Origin: Lethocerus indicus
Taxonomy: Eukaryota > Arthropoda > Insecta > Hemiptera > Belostomatidae
Direction: 5' to 3'
DNA: 64,000 nt
Assembly (NCBI GenBank): GCA_019843655.1
Contig: JACDQD010000009.1
Location: 1,741,750-1,805,749 of the forward strand
Part shown: positions 1-12,199 of the stretch, in pieces
How positions within the stretch are numbered: the stretch's first letter is position 1
Layout of the letters: every line of letters starts with the position of its first letter
Notes under the pieces: generated by a model
Told to the model about the DNA's origin: nothing
The model's database searches: none
What the model saw: only the letters and a program-made list of their open reading frames with translations
Made by a program: the position numbers and the translations under genes

Positions 1-419
1 CAACCATCAGTGCTGCAATAGCATGCTTATCGCCTAAAGTAAAGGGACATATATCGGTTCGGCCGATCTATTACGGAGGCGGTATTACATCAGCAGAGGT
101 TCGAATATAAAATCTCGATTTTCTCTTATATAACCGAGAGAAACTGAGAATCGAGTGTTATCACGGGATTGATGGATCGAAGAGGTCGTTGAACAATGCC
201 GACAGTTTTGGTAACAAAGGAAGATTCGGCGGCGTTTTTTGTCAAGTGCGGACCAACTACAAGAAGATGCAATGCGTTGGAACACGGACTGATCTCATTG
301 CGAACATAACCGATATACAGAAGTTCAAACACCTTATATTTCAATTGGATTGTCAATCAACTATTTGGAATAATGATCGTTTACAGTAGACTTTGAGACA
401 TCATTTGACATCATATAGT

Positions 420-665
420 ACCGTAGATTTCGTGTGTTTCTGTCTCCTCTCGCCGTCTTCAGTAGCGGTGTAAGTCACTTTTGGTGGTTTGTCTTCTTTG
501 TGTTGAGGGGGGGGGTGTGTGTGGGATTTTTGTTAATGGGCTTAAGTCTATGTCGGATTGTCTATTGACGATTGTGTTGGTGGGATTAGCGGGGGCAAAT
601 ATGGCGTCGCGGAAACACAATCTACGGTCCCTCGCAGACCACAAAACAGGTATGTCAGACTAGTA
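420..665 (-). mobile_element. Penelope-like element fragment (arm plus body)
   Basis: Starts with the family terminus (GTAGATTTCGTGTGTTTCTG, then TCTCCTCTCGCC) and the arm core CTTCAGTAGCGGTG. It continues into body sequence that on the minus strand reads DAIFAPANPT...NRQSDIDLSPL. That is the same C-terminal tail seen at 6523-6723 and 32188-32415. The arm is internally deleted: the AGACCGGTTTCGG portion is missing. Both the family and its orientation come from comparison within the window. Confidence 0.55.
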
Positions 666-1299
666 TCGTATAGTATTCATGCTGGACTCCATGGTGTCCT
701 ATTTCAGCGGGGGTTTTTGGAATGACAGTCCTCCTATAACTGGTCTATACTTTGGGCACTGTTATCCCTTCGTCCACCGTTGCCTTCGGTGGCAATCGTC
801 TGTGTGTGTGTGTGTGCGGTGCCTGGAAGAGGGGGGGTTTATTCGATTCTTGCCCCGGGTTTCGATCAGATGACCTTGGGTTCCAGGGAGACGGGGCCGC
901 GATCTGGCGGCGACCCAACGCCAAAACAGAACCAGTCTACCAGCTGAGCCTTGTAAACAAACACAGCGCAGCCACTGTCCTCTCTCTGTCTCTCTCTCGT
1001 CTTTGGGAACGCCAAGAATAGGACTCTATATCACAAGGTTTTTAACGTCGCGACGCTTTTACATGAACACGGCCCCAACCTTCGGCAGCCTCAGCAAGTA
1101 AGTCGGCCAACTTACTTACACTCAGACTTTATTCAGCCATCTATGGACGCTTTTCTTCCGTGGGGGGGGGAGGGGTTCGATTCCGAAAACCCGAAACATC
1201 TCAAAGAGCCCAAATGTAATTCGGACGTTTATTAGTAATTGTGCTACTACTCTGTTGACCTCTACTGTCGGGGGGAATTTTCCTCGGCCATTAGCCTGG

Positions 1300-1944
1300 G
1301 TAGTGGCCGGCCTGTTTATTGCGTTGTTGGTGCACAGGGTTGCAACGGCGCACAGCTGATTTTCCCCTCCCTCTCAATCCCTCCCTCCCTTCACCCTCAC
1401 TATCTCTCTCTCTCTCCCCCCCGTTCTTCTCCGTCGCCATCCCCCACCATTTTATTCGCCTTCCTTTTTCCTTCCCCCACCGCCCGCTCGCCGAGCAGTA
1501 GCACTCGTTAGAACTTTGACGTAACACAGTCGGTCAGTCGGTACCGTCGAGAGAAAGTGCGAAGTGACAAACCCTCCCCTCCCTCAATTGCCGAGGCATA
1601 GATTTCAAACCTCCCCGATCCTCAATTGCCGAGATATTTCATCCCAGATATTTCTTCTATCTTCCGCGGTTTTCACCATCGTCTTCTAGTCGGCGAGAAT
1701 CTAGTCCATCGTTCTTCTAGCCTAATTAATTTCATTCCCAATAAACTGTAGGAAAAGTGCGAATGGAAAAACTCGCCGCCATCGTATAATGACAAGTGCG
1801 GTGCCAGTGTTCCTCTCTCGTGTATTGTGCCATGATATTGAGCAGTGCACTTTACAATATTGGATTACTGCTGTCGCTCGACGAGCGCCTTCCGCTGTCA
1901 CACGGTTAAACGCATATAATACCCCGAACGCAGTCTAGACTAAA
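1300..1944 (+). promoter_or_regulatory. Candidate TBCEL promoter and noncoding first exon
   Basis: A pyrimidine-rich tract (about 1360-1490) is followed by less AT-rich sequence and a good donor (ACTAAAG|GTAAAT, break after 1944). Splicing from this donor to the TBCEL acceptor at 4393 would give a 2.4-kb first intron. This is inference from position and splice signals only. No TATA box or initiator was decisive, and other first exons are possible. Confidence 0.25.
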
Positions 1945-4402
1945 GGTAAATTTTTATTCCGAGTAATAAAATTGATTACAAGTTTCGAGACCGCGGAATA
2001 ACAATACGCTCTACGATAAGGAGGATAACATAGTTAGGCCGCAAGACTCGATTGATTCGGTCAAATTATAATTGTTACGAGAAATTTTTCAATCGCCCTT
2101 CATAATAAACTACAAAAAAAATTATAAAACTCGAATCTACTGTAAGAAGTGCACGGTATAGTCGATTGACTCCACCCGCGATCTCGACATCCCTTCCTCG
2201 ATTAAATAACAGATCAAGAGAAATTTATACTTATTATAAATAAATTCTTATATCGTAATAAGATTCCGAGCGATAGAATTCACAGAAAAAAATTCCGATC
2301 AACTTCAGAGTAATATTTTCAAAAGACATTATTTTTTCCGCGAGCACTAGGCGGGATTTTTTTTCAAATATTAATTTCCCCCCCCCTTAATTCCGTTTAT
2401 GATTTTCGATAAAAAAAATTTTTTTTAAATTAAATTCGAGATTCTAACGAAATTTCTTCGAGAGACGCGATTCGGCCCCTCAGCTTTTTATCAATATTTG
2501 TCGATTATCGAAGAGACGATTCGAAACCTATTTAAAAGAAAAAAATGTGTGAAATGTCAATTAAGGCGTAATCACGATCGATTTAGTCGCCAGTTTTTAG
2601 TCATTCTCAATAGGCTGATTTGAACAATCGAACCCTGTCGAATTTAAATACTATTGTCTGTATCCAAAACGGGATCTGCAAATACTTGTTTAAGTATCAA
2701 TTTCAACTTAACAGCCAAGTGGTCTGTGTTCACGATGCGGAGACGCGTTTTAATTATTGATCAACTGCTGCTCCTAATCCGGGGACCACACCTTCGGCCA
2801 TCGCAGCCAATTAACGACTTTATATACCGTTAAATCTCCAATAATAAATGTTCGAAAAATTCCCACTAATTACCCAACGAAAATTTTGGCGCCAGACCAA
2901 AGCCCCGAATTGATTTTGACCGTTTCCAATTTCGTCCCACAGAGGGAGCCAGAAAACAGATTTCCAGTTACGCAATATTTCACAGATTTGACCAACAGAC
3001 AAAGATAACTTCTATTCTTTAAACTGGGCCGCTATTTCCAGTCTATTTTTATTCATTTTTTTTCAAATCTCCTGGCAATACTAAATCTCCCATCTGAAGT
3101 AAAACACCCGCCCGCGTTGTAACAGAGTGCGGATAAAACGAAATTTCAAACGGATATAGAAGTTGCGCATACACATAAATACAGAATAATAGCGTTCAGA
3201 CTAATTCAGTAAAGTTTAAACTATATAAAAGCAATAATTGTTTCATTTTTTTTTTTTACTTTTTCTGCTCACTGTCGAAAAATTCTGAAAAAAATTGCTC
3301 AATACATAGACCTCAAGGATGAGGAAGATTACCTGGAAATGAGAGTAGATTTAAGATCTGAATGGGTTCTCTTACCCTGATTGAAATGATAATTCGATAA
3401 CCATCCCTTTCCCCCTGATAACTGTGTGAAGGAATTATATTGTGTAACGTCACATGAAAGTATCAGCTGTCAGTGCAACTGACAGTTTACAGTTTGTTCA
3501 AATTCAAAATTTGTGTTCAACATTTTCATAACTAATATTTTTTTAAATCCTCTGTTCCTGTATGCAGCAATTAATTAAAATCTATTTAAAAGTAAATTGT
3601 GACCCAACTACTTGTTACAACATTTAAATGTCACACCAATGAATTCATGTATTAAAAGTAATAAACTTTTGTATGTATCATAATAACATTAATTCGTGTT
3701 TATTTATTACTTAGACGCCAGAACAAGCACACTTAGCACTAAGATCATAAATAATGAATTATTATTATTCGACATTTTCTCCAGTATCTGAAATATTTCT
3801 GAAGAACAAGAGGTGGAAAATATTTTCATGGGGGGTTAATCGGATGTTCACACTTTCACCTATCATGGGGAACCATTGCCTTTTGTAATAGATACTAGTT
3901 ACTCTTGTTGAACATCTAGCCTACTCAACAAATATCCTTCTTATTTGCAATATTATGTGTGCGGTTTTCTACTTAAATTTTTAACTTAGCAGTTATTATT
4001 TGGAGATAATTTTTAATCTGGAATATCAAGTTAAACAGACTCTAATTTTCTTTCCTGTTTTAGAGAAATTCAGAAAAACAATTGTTTTATTAGACAATCC
4101 TATATACTACCATTAAAAAGGAATTGATTGTCGCAAGACATACATTCAGTCTAGTCTTAGTATAAAGAGATTTATTGGGAGTTTCAGAATATCATAACTT
4201 ATTCTTGTTTGATTTTGTGCTAGACAAATTGTCTTTCACCATTTTCAGTACCATTTTCTTGTAATAGTACTGGACAGTGATGAATAGTCAAAGCTATCTA
4301 GCGTAGTACAAGTGGCAAAAATATGATAGAATTTATTCAGACAAAATTATTATTATTCCCCATTTTATTTTATTTTTTCATTCAATTTTTCAGGCCCTTG
4401 AC

Positions 4403-7400
4403 ATGCCATCGTTATTGGAAGGTATTGAGGCCAAATACGGTACGGAGGCGGACAAATGCGAATTGGACATACCAATACTTTTTGTTCCGCGCAAACTGCA
4501 AAACGTTGTTCCGACAATACTTGTTTTCAACGACTTTGGAATAGATTCAGCCGGAAACGAAGAAACCTTGAAGTCCAAATGTCAACACGTACAGGAGCTT
4601 GATTTGGCGCAGAACAAACTCACAAAATGGGACGATGTACGTTTTGTATTTCATTCTTTTCCGGTTAGGTTTACTCAAAAATATATAGCAGAAATATTTT
4701 TTCTATTGTTTAGAAGTGAACAAGTCGTTTATTTTTCAGTGTCCCTATGTTCATTTTGATAATTTAATGTAGCTAAGTTACTGTTTAATAAAAAAAAACT
4801 GACTATGCAGTTATGTAAAACCATAATTTTATAGTAAACCGGGGGATAAGTTATTGAGTTTATGTCCAAAAAATGAATAGGAAAATATATGTGTGGATAG
4901 TGTCAACTTATGAAGGGGTGTTAACCAGGTAGTATATAGTTACTGTTGTATATAGATTACTTGGTTAACATGGTTTACTTCCAATTAGCAATAAACATAT
5001 TTCATTGTAGCATTAACAGTTTATGGAATATTTTAATACTGAAAGACCCTATGCAATGTTCCTGCCAATTTGAATTAAATCTCAACAGAATTTTTAATGG
5101 ATGTTGCTTATCAAGACCATTTATTTATCTGTTGAGAAAAAATATTAAGACTATCACGACAGTGACATACTTCCCACAGTTGAAATCTTTGAAACCATTT
5201 CAGTTAAAAATATTATCAATAAAATATTAACACAATGTTTTGTCTCTTATTTTCAGGTGATAACAATACTTCAACACATGCCAAGGCTTCATTTTGCAAA
5301 TTTGAGCTTCAATAGCCTAAGTCAAGGTCTCTTGGATGACCATTTTAAACAGACCTGTTTTCCGCAACTGAAGCATCTGATTCTCAATGGGACACATATC
5401 AATTGGGCCAGCGTTCGAAAGCTCATAAATGCGCTTCCAAAGTATGTATTCGCCGCTAATTAAAACTCGCCTGTACTTTCTTTTCCATAACTTCCGACAA
5501 TATTTTATTTTAACTTCTTGTCTGTGTTCTCAACTTGCAGTCTCGAAGAGTTGCACTTGAGTTTAAATCACTTTAGTCATATCGAACTGGAAGATTTGGA
5601 AGGGGACAAGTTGATTGTACATGAAGCGATAAAATGGTTGTATTTTACAGGTAACACATATTAGTTTGATCTATTTGATGAAGCTGATACATCTTTATAT
5701 TAACATTATTATTTCTTTTCAATGTATGTTATAATTTAGTATCGTATTAGATTTCTAACCCAGTGATTCACATTTCAGCAAAAATATGATGTCCTTACAC
5801 TCAAAATAGTCTGGTTGTATTAGACCTTTGCCCTTAATATTGTTAGTCTTTGATTAACAGTAGGCATGGCTTTAGAAAAAAGCGAAGTGGTGAAAGTATC
5901 ATTCTACAGGAAAGTTTGAACAAGAGCTAAAATAAAAGTTTCTGTCATCTCCTTATTTTGCTTTGAGTTTTTAAAGAAAATTCTTCACAAATTAAATAGT
6001 TCATTTGAAAAATGTAATTCAGAGTTATCTATGTCATGTCGTTGATCTATTTTTTCTCCTTGAAATACGAAAATAATATTGTAAATTTCGTGTGTTTCTG
6101 TCTCCTCTCGCCGGTTTAGTCTTTTGCTAGACCGGTTTCGGCCGCTCGCCATCTTCAGTAGCGGTGTTAGTCAATTTTGGCACCTTGGATGTTTTTAGGC
6201 ATCATTCACCATTTTTCAAATTTTCAATATCATACAGAACAAAGAACAAATTCGAAAAATATCTCAACACCCGACAGCAAAACAAAGAGAAACAGTGCGG
6301 AATGTACAAAATAACATGCGGATCGTGCGACGGCCAAACCGGGCGGAAGATAGGGGAGAGATACAAAAAAACACATAAAAGCTATAAAGTATAAAACGGA
6401 ATCCAACTTTGTCAACCACATTATAATGTGGTGAGTGTGTGTGTACACTCTGGACACGAGATGATGAACGTCAACAAATTCTTTAAAACTAATAAACCCA
6501 GGCAAGAAAGGCAAAGAGATGGATGTACATTATGGAAATTTTCAAGCACAAACAAAACGACATTATAAATGAAAAGAGAAATTCCCAAAGTGACGCTATA
6601 ATCGCCCCGCTAATCTTACTAAAGGAGAGGGTGAGGTCCACCCCCCCTTTTTTTGACCGACAACCTGACAGAGTTGAGCAGATTTACAAAAATCCCCCCC
6701 TCAACTCAAATAAGACTAACTAAATCTCCCAAAAACACAATAACAAGACACGCGTATATACACACGACAAACAGACAACCAAAGTGACTGAAACCGGTCT
6801 AGCGAAAGACCAAACCAGCGAGAGGAGACAGAAACACGCGAAATATACGGTCTACCAGTTTTAATTCGAAACAACCATAATTTTTCCTTTTTTCCACCAA
6901 GACATCCAACATCGCTCGCATCCAGAGATTCCAATCGAAAGTCCTTCGCACCATCCTTAATGCTCCCCCCGGGTATGTTTCTAACCGGACAATCCACAAT
7001 GACCTCAACATACCGACAGTCGACGAAGTCCCGGTTCCCGAAGTTCCACTCCCGCCTTTCTCCTCAACCCAATCCACTCGTTCGGTCCCACTCCTCTTAA
7101 GCGGCTTAAACGCCGCTGGCCCAGAGATCTTCTTAGCCCGTAGAATTGTTTTGCCGAGCCATAAATTATTTCATCCGTTGTGAAAAGTGCCGTCATCGGA
7201 TGGTTTCTTTCGTCGAGCCATTCAAGTGAGAAACATACACTCAACACATGTACATATAATTATGTTATAATTGATTGTACAAATAAAGAAAAAAAATATT
7301 TCTCGAGGATTTTCCAAACAATTTTCAAAAAGCGAAAACAACAATTGGACCCCTATAATAGGCCGAAATCTACGCTGTATTCCAACCCTTCAAAACATGT

Positions 7401-9982
7401 CTGTTGAACTAATTATACTTCCATTGACTGGATTTATATTTGTAGACAATACAATTTCGACCTGGTCGGAAGTGCTGAAACTGGGCAGGTCTTTCCCTTC
7501 GCTGCAGTCGCTGATCCTGGCCGACTGCCCTATCGCGTCGCTGGAGCCCAGCTCGCCGAGCTCGTCCCCTGAGAGGGCCGGCATCTACTGCCGGAGCGAG
7601 AGCGAGTGCGAGAGCTCGTCAGGCTGCTGTCAGGCGGCCGAGGTCTCGTCGGCCCACCACTGGTTCAGGGGCCTCGAATTTCTCAACCTGAACAACACCC
7701 TCATATCGTCCTGGGACGACATAGACAGGCTAGCCTGCTTCCCGGCCCTCCAGCACCTCAGGATCCACGGCCTCCCGCTCTTCGAGGTATAACCTCACTC
7801 GAATCGTTCCCGCTCGCCGCTTGAACAGTTCTTGCACAGCACTTGAGGGTCGCGTCACTCGAACTGTGGCCGAACCGACAGATATCCGCAAAATCCAAAC
7901 CTCACAGTCGAAAATATTAGGAGAATATTATGTCTCCGACCTTACCCTACAGACAGAAGTCCCGTTTTTCCGTGACCTCGCCATACAATGATACAGTAAT
8001 TTCCACTCACCACTAATCCAAACCCTACTATCTCCCGAAATCCCGAATTTTCCTTACACACGCCTGAAAAGGAAGTGGCCACGCGACCTAAATGATTAAA
8101 TAAAATGTTAATAATAAATAAATAAAAAAATTAAATTAAATTTAAAAAAAATAATAAAAATGGGGGAAACTAGTGGGTTTCTCCTCTAATTGTAGACTAT
8201 TGTAGCTAGTGATTTCATCAATGTTGCTTATTGTATAATTTTACAGTTGTAATAAAAGAGACAAAAAAAAAAAAGAGTCGCGTCCTGCATAACCGATTGC
8301 AGGAAAGGGGGGAAAGTAAAATTTCAAATATAGAAGGGTTTCTGACTGTTGGCTAAATATTAGATCTATAAATTAAGAAAGGATAATTCACCCAGCTAAT
8401 CCTACTAAAGAACCTCACCTGCTCATCCCCCTCCCCCTTTTTTGACCAATAATCCCACAAAGACTTAAGCCAATTAACAAAATCTCTAATAAGACAAACA
8501 ACATCTCCCAAAAACAATAACAAGACACATAATTATGAAAGTGGTCCAAGTCATATATTTCTGGTTGAGATATTTAATGAATTGCTTTCGAATAAATTAA
8601 CAAATATTTTTATATTATGCGACATTTTAATTTAGAATTTTATTAGTCTCGATTAATGGAAGTTTACTATGAATTTCATATGAAAATGTTGTATTTAAAG
8701 TTTGAATACAACACTTTCATAATTATGGGCACATATGTACACAAGACAGACAACCAGCGCAGTACAAGTGACAGTGACAGTGCGGTGAGGATGCCCAAAA
8801 AACATGCAAAGTGACTAACAACGCTACTGAAGATGGCGAGTTCTGATTTTTCTCTTGTGTTTTGTGAAAGGGAGGGCCTTTGGAGTACACGAAACATGAA
8901 AGGCGGCAGCTGCTGATCGCCAGGCTACCCAACATAAGGACACTGAACGGCGGCGGTGAAATAAGCGACGAGGATAGGGAGGACGCCGAAAGAGCTTTCA
9001 TCAGGCACTACATGGAGAGACCGGAAAGTGATCGGCCAGAAAGGTAAGCGGAAAACCATTCTTGAAGGTGAAAAATTATCCTGTCTGTGCTATATATAAT
9101 TGAAGACTCTCGTCAGTCTTCGATGCTGGCAAAGTTCTACATTAGCAACTATCAGAAACTGAAACTGATTTGGTATAATGATTCGGTACAGTTCCCTTCA
9201 AAACTACGTGCCCAATATAAAGTGGTGAAATCGAAGTGGCAAAATAGTCAGTATAATGAAACTAGGCTCAGAGGAAAAAGGGGAAAATTTAAATTGAAAA
9301 AAGTAAAAATTGCAGTTGAAAGAGAATGTTTTAATGCATTTCCAGAAGTTGAATCCAGCAAGAAACAAATTTGTTCAAGCACTGAACTACCCAAAGAGGA
9401 TACAAATAATTTTTATTACTATAAATACAAATATTACAACGATACGCTATAAACAAATTGTGATTAGTGCATGTATTCCGGCCTATTTATATTCTTAAAT
9501 ATTATAATACATTATACATGATTTTTTTTACAATGTTGTTTTGCTAGTTGGGAAAATACACAATAAAAACCCGAGGATTTACCCTAAGAGGAATGTTAAT
9601 TTTTGTTGCTTCGTTGTTTGTTTTCCTAGCGTCCTAAAACAATGTTTTTTTTTTCTACAGGTACAATGATCTCCTGAACATTCACGGTAAGCTCGATCCG
9701 CTTGTCAACATCGATCTGACTCCCGAGCGCAGTGTCAAAGTCAACCTGATTTGCGGTTCGAAGACAGAGATCAAGAGCATTGATGTCTATCAGACGGTGC
9801 ACGAGCTCAAACAGAAATTGGAATCGTTTTCGAAAATACCGGTCTCTAAAATGCGCCTATTCTACGTCGACCAAGATATGAAACAGTGCCACGGTCCTGA
9901 GGAAATGAAATTCCCCAACAAACAGTTGTACAGCTATAATATCAATAGTGGGGACGAAATTATAATAGATTCCAAAATATAA
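4403..9982 (+). CDS. TBCEL: Tubulin-specific chaperone cofactor E-like protein (six coding exons)
   Basis: Coding exons: 4403-4636, 5257-5441, 5541-5650, 7446-7786, 8871-9043 and 9661-9982 (stop TAA at 9980-9982). All introns are GT-AG and phases agree throughout (1,365 nt, 454 residues; vertebrate TBCEL is about 424). The N-terminus (VPTILVFNDFGIDSAG) and the leucine-rich repeats (HVQELDLAQNKLTKW, LHFANLSFNSLS) match the family. So do the capping motif (LLIARLPNIRTLNG ... REDAERAFIRHYME) and the C-terminal ubiquitin-like domain. No CAP-Gly domain is present, which separates it from TBCE itself. The family promotes tubulin turnover and acts on alpha-tubulin in the cytoplasm. The fourth exon carries a Ser/Cys/Glu-rich insertion within the LRR region. 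The ATG at 4403 is chosen because it lies 9 nt inside the acceptor-bounded exon. Introns 3 and 4 hold PLE, LINE and MITE insertions. Confidence 0.92.
6079..6851 (+). mobile_element. Penelope-like element, inverted arms around a GIY-YIG remnant
   Basis: Lies in TBCEL intron 3. It consists of a minus-oriented arm (6079-6205), a plus-oriented body, and a plus-oriented terminus ending GAGAGGAGACAGAAACACGC at about 6840. The body encodes KNKFEKYLNTRQQ, then CGMYKITCGSCD, QTGRKIGERYKK and, in another frame, ESNFVNHII. This is the layout of the GIY-YIG endonuclease downstream of the reverse transcriptase in Penelope-like elements. The YIG segment between CGSCD and QTGR is deleted and the frame is broken. 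A C-terminal tail (MEIFKHKQNDIINEKRNSQS) follows. No reverse transcriptase is left. Inverted flanking arms fit the pseudo-LTR arrangement known for Penelope elements. Confidence 0.7.
6888..7195 (+). mobile_element. Jockey-type LINE fragment, reverse-transcriptase C-terminus
   Basis: Encodes, with frame breaks, IARIQRFQSKVLRTILNAP, then VSNRTIHNDLNIPTVDEV and further on LKRRWPRDL. This is the conserved C-terminal tail of Jockey/CR1-type LINE polymerases. A longer, cleaner copy of the same family is on the minus strand at 50017-50650. The fragment abuts the preceding PLE copy within TBCEL intron 3. Confidence 0.65.
7970..8290 (+). mobile_element. LINE 3' end with AT-rich 3' UTR
   Basis: Carries the C-terminal coding end RLKRKWPRDLND-stop (about 8066-8100), an AT-rich tract, then GGGTTTCTCCTCTAATTG and TTGCTTATTGTATAATTTTA, and a terminal AATAAAAGAGAC plus A-run. 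The same 3' end recurs at 22160-22571 (minus) and 60095-60290 (plus), which defines the family. It lies in TBCEL intron 4, just after exon 4. The 5' limit is uncertain. Confidence 0.65.
8375..8842 (+). mobile_element. Penelope-like fragment split by a TIR element
   Basis: Left part (8375-8528) is PLE body DNA; right part (8727-8842) is the arm up to CGCTACTGAAGATGGCGAG. PLE sequence is continuous across the 198-bp TIR element at 8529-8726, so the TIR element landed inside the PLE. The fragment ends about 28 nt before the acceptor of TBCEL exon 5 (8871). The branch-point region of that intron may therefore be PLE-derived. Confidence 0.6.
8529..8726. mobile_element. 198-bp MITE with 15-bp terminal inverted repeats
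   Basis: Ends are ATAATTATGAAAGTG at 8529-8543 and its exact reverse complement at 8712-8726. The interior is AT-rich and noncoding. A diverged copy of the interior, including the segment GACATTTCAATTTATAATTT, lies at about 38300-38470, so this is a small family. No transposase is encoded. Confidence 0.6.
9661..9982 (+). other. TBCEL: TBCEL last coding exon: ubiquitin-like domain
   Basis: After the linker YNDLLNIHGKLDPLVNIDLT, the exon encodes a beta-grasp ubiquitin-like fold (SVKVNLICGSKTEIKSIDVY, then TVHELKQKLESF, MRLFYVDQDM, and the ending GDEIIIDSKI). In this family the Ubl tail is thought to link the tubulin-binding LRR protein to the proteasome. The chain ends DSKI with no GG tail, so it is a domain and not a conjugatable modifier. 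Confidence 0.9.
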
Positions 9983-12199
9983 GATGCCTTCCGACAAGAG
10001 TTAAAGGTCCCTTCTTCTATTATTTTAGCTTTTAAATTGTTAAAAGTCTACCATTGTACTGGTGTAAACAAATAATTATTCATTTTCTTGTGATAATACT
10101 AAATGAATAGATCAGATAATTTGTAACCAGTAAAACGAAAGAAAACATATAATACCTGAACAATTTGCATGATAACAACAGATATATTTATGCATACTGG
10201 ACAAAAAATGAGTTGAACAAAAACAAAAAATAATTCCATCTTGAAGTTTTAAAAATAGAGCTATGAAAATTATATAAAAATGCAAAATTTCCGTTTAACA
10301 TCTTTGATTTAAGTGTTCATTATTTATTTTAAGTTTTCGGTTGTTTAAAAAAACAACTTTCTTGCAGGACAACTTTCTTAGCTTTATATTAATTAAAGTG
10401 AGAGAAAAATTGATAACTATAAGAATGTGTTTTGCCTTCAGAATAGATATACTTATTTTGTTTCTATTACAAGTAAACCAGCAAAGTATCTGCTGTAATG
10501 TAGTCTTTCAGTTATTGTTAAGTTATAATGTTATTACTTTAAGTAAATTACGACTAAGTAATTTATTTATTGATTTTGAAAGTGTAACACTGTTGAAACT
10601 GTTATATCGCTGTGTGTATTTAATGAAAATTTTTTTTGGTCTTTGATAGTTACCGAATTCAAATTATATGTGGCAGCTTCCTGAGTTTCAAATTGGTAAC
10701 TGGAACTGTAGGTAAAATGAAAACGGTAAGAATCTGCTTTAAACAAATTTACAATAACTATGCTATGGCCAAATAAAATTCTCCAAGAAATGGGGGATAA
10801 AATTAACATTTAAACAGCTTTATTGGTGATGGCATTATTGTAAAGAGGTGGATTGTTAAAATTGTTTTTACATTTATTTAAAAGCACATGTAATTGCAAA
10901 GTCTAGTCTGTTTAATAATACAAGTTAAAAAGGAAAAAAATTAAATTTGTTACTTAAATATAATATTAAAAATACAGTGTTTAAATTTAATGTCAGACAA
11001 ATATTTTATTTTTATTTTGTATATATATCCATATATATTATTGTGTATAGTCAAAACACAAAGAAAACCTCAAAAAATTAATGTTTGTTTTTCTAAAATT
11101 TATAAAAATAAAAATTTATTGTTGAAGGAATGTTATTTATAGACATTACCAAGTTGGATTTTTAAAAATGTTAATTTTTTCAATGTGGCTCTTATTGAAA
11201 AAACTAAATTGTATCTTAAAACATACTGAGCAATTAATAGAAAATAAAATGAAACAAGTCTGTGTCCCTATAATATTTTCTGAACTGTTTCATTAACTAC
11301 TCGATGTACCTTCAATGTTTTGTACCAATTACTAATATAGTGAGAACATTTTTTTACACGAATGAAATTAATATTCGTTTTCCGTAGCGTATTTTTGTCA
11401 ACCACCCTCGGGACAATATTTTTGCAGATTTGTGCTCTTAAATAAAGTACACTGATGTATATGAGAGATGTTATAAAAAAAATCGGATTGCGAACGAAGG
11501 TCATATCTTTGTATAAGAGAAATAACTTGGAGCGGTATGAAATATTTTTTTTTAAAGCAGGCGAATCGAATTGCGAAGTTAGCGATTAAAAACAATTTTA
11601 TCCGCTTCTCTATTTTTTAAAATTTATACAAACGACTAGCGAGAGATTTTTCAACCCAGTTCACCACGATCCCCCCCCCCTCAATTTAAGTCTTTTTTTC
11701 ATTTGTAATTTAACAAAGTAGGACGTTTTTCTGTAAATTTTGTGATACCTAACTGTCCAACACCATTAAAAGTGTATTTATATCGTGAATATAGTAAGAA
11801 AACGATTAAAAAAAAAAACTATTTAAGTGTACTAATGTGTATTTGACCTATAATAGGTTTTGATTGTACAGTGTGATTTGTATTCATAAGTAAGTGTATG
11901 AAACAAATAAAAATTAATCTTTTCAAGCTTTCGCCTTTCATTATTAATTATCACTTCCTTCTTTTCATAAAAAAACTGTATTGTACGCGTGACACTTAAA
12001 ATTGATTAGGACAGGCCTGAGATTATAGTCGACCAAGTAATTAAATAATTTTTGAAACTCACATCAATGATTGTTGGACTCCAGTCAAATGTAGTTCCGC
12101 ACCGGTTTCTATTTTGTCCCAACTGCACGAGATTGCACCATTCATTTTCAGGATACAGTTCCAGAAACGACAATAATTAACTGAACGGATACTGTTCGG
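9983..12199 (+). other. TBCEL 3' UTR and AT-rich intergenic DNA
   Basis: Very AT-rich with no recognisable coding. AATAAA at 11906-11911, followed by a T-rich stretch, is the best-looking polyadenylation signal. Using it would make the 3' UTR about 1.9 kb. Earlier AATAAA-type hexamers exist (for example near 11245), so the true end is open. Confidence 0.4.

Larger units (their letters stand above)
1..4402. other. Upstream flank of TBCEL, no coding gene recognised
   Basis: No reading frame here resembles a protein I recognise. The stretch holds a Penelope-like fragment (420-665), a C/T-rich, CpG-containing segment (about 1300-1944) and then AT-rich DNA with homopolymer runs. The first TBCEL coding exon opens with a splice acceptor (TTTTTCAG, ending at 4393) nine bases before its ATG. 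At least one noncoding 5' exon must therefore lie upstream, probably in this stretch. Confidence 0.6.

Noticed and set aside
9087..9452. 121-codon frame in the last TBCEL intron
   Set aside because: Lys/Tyr/Asn-rich composition of AT-rich noncoding DNA, no recognisable domain, and the flanking exons join without it.
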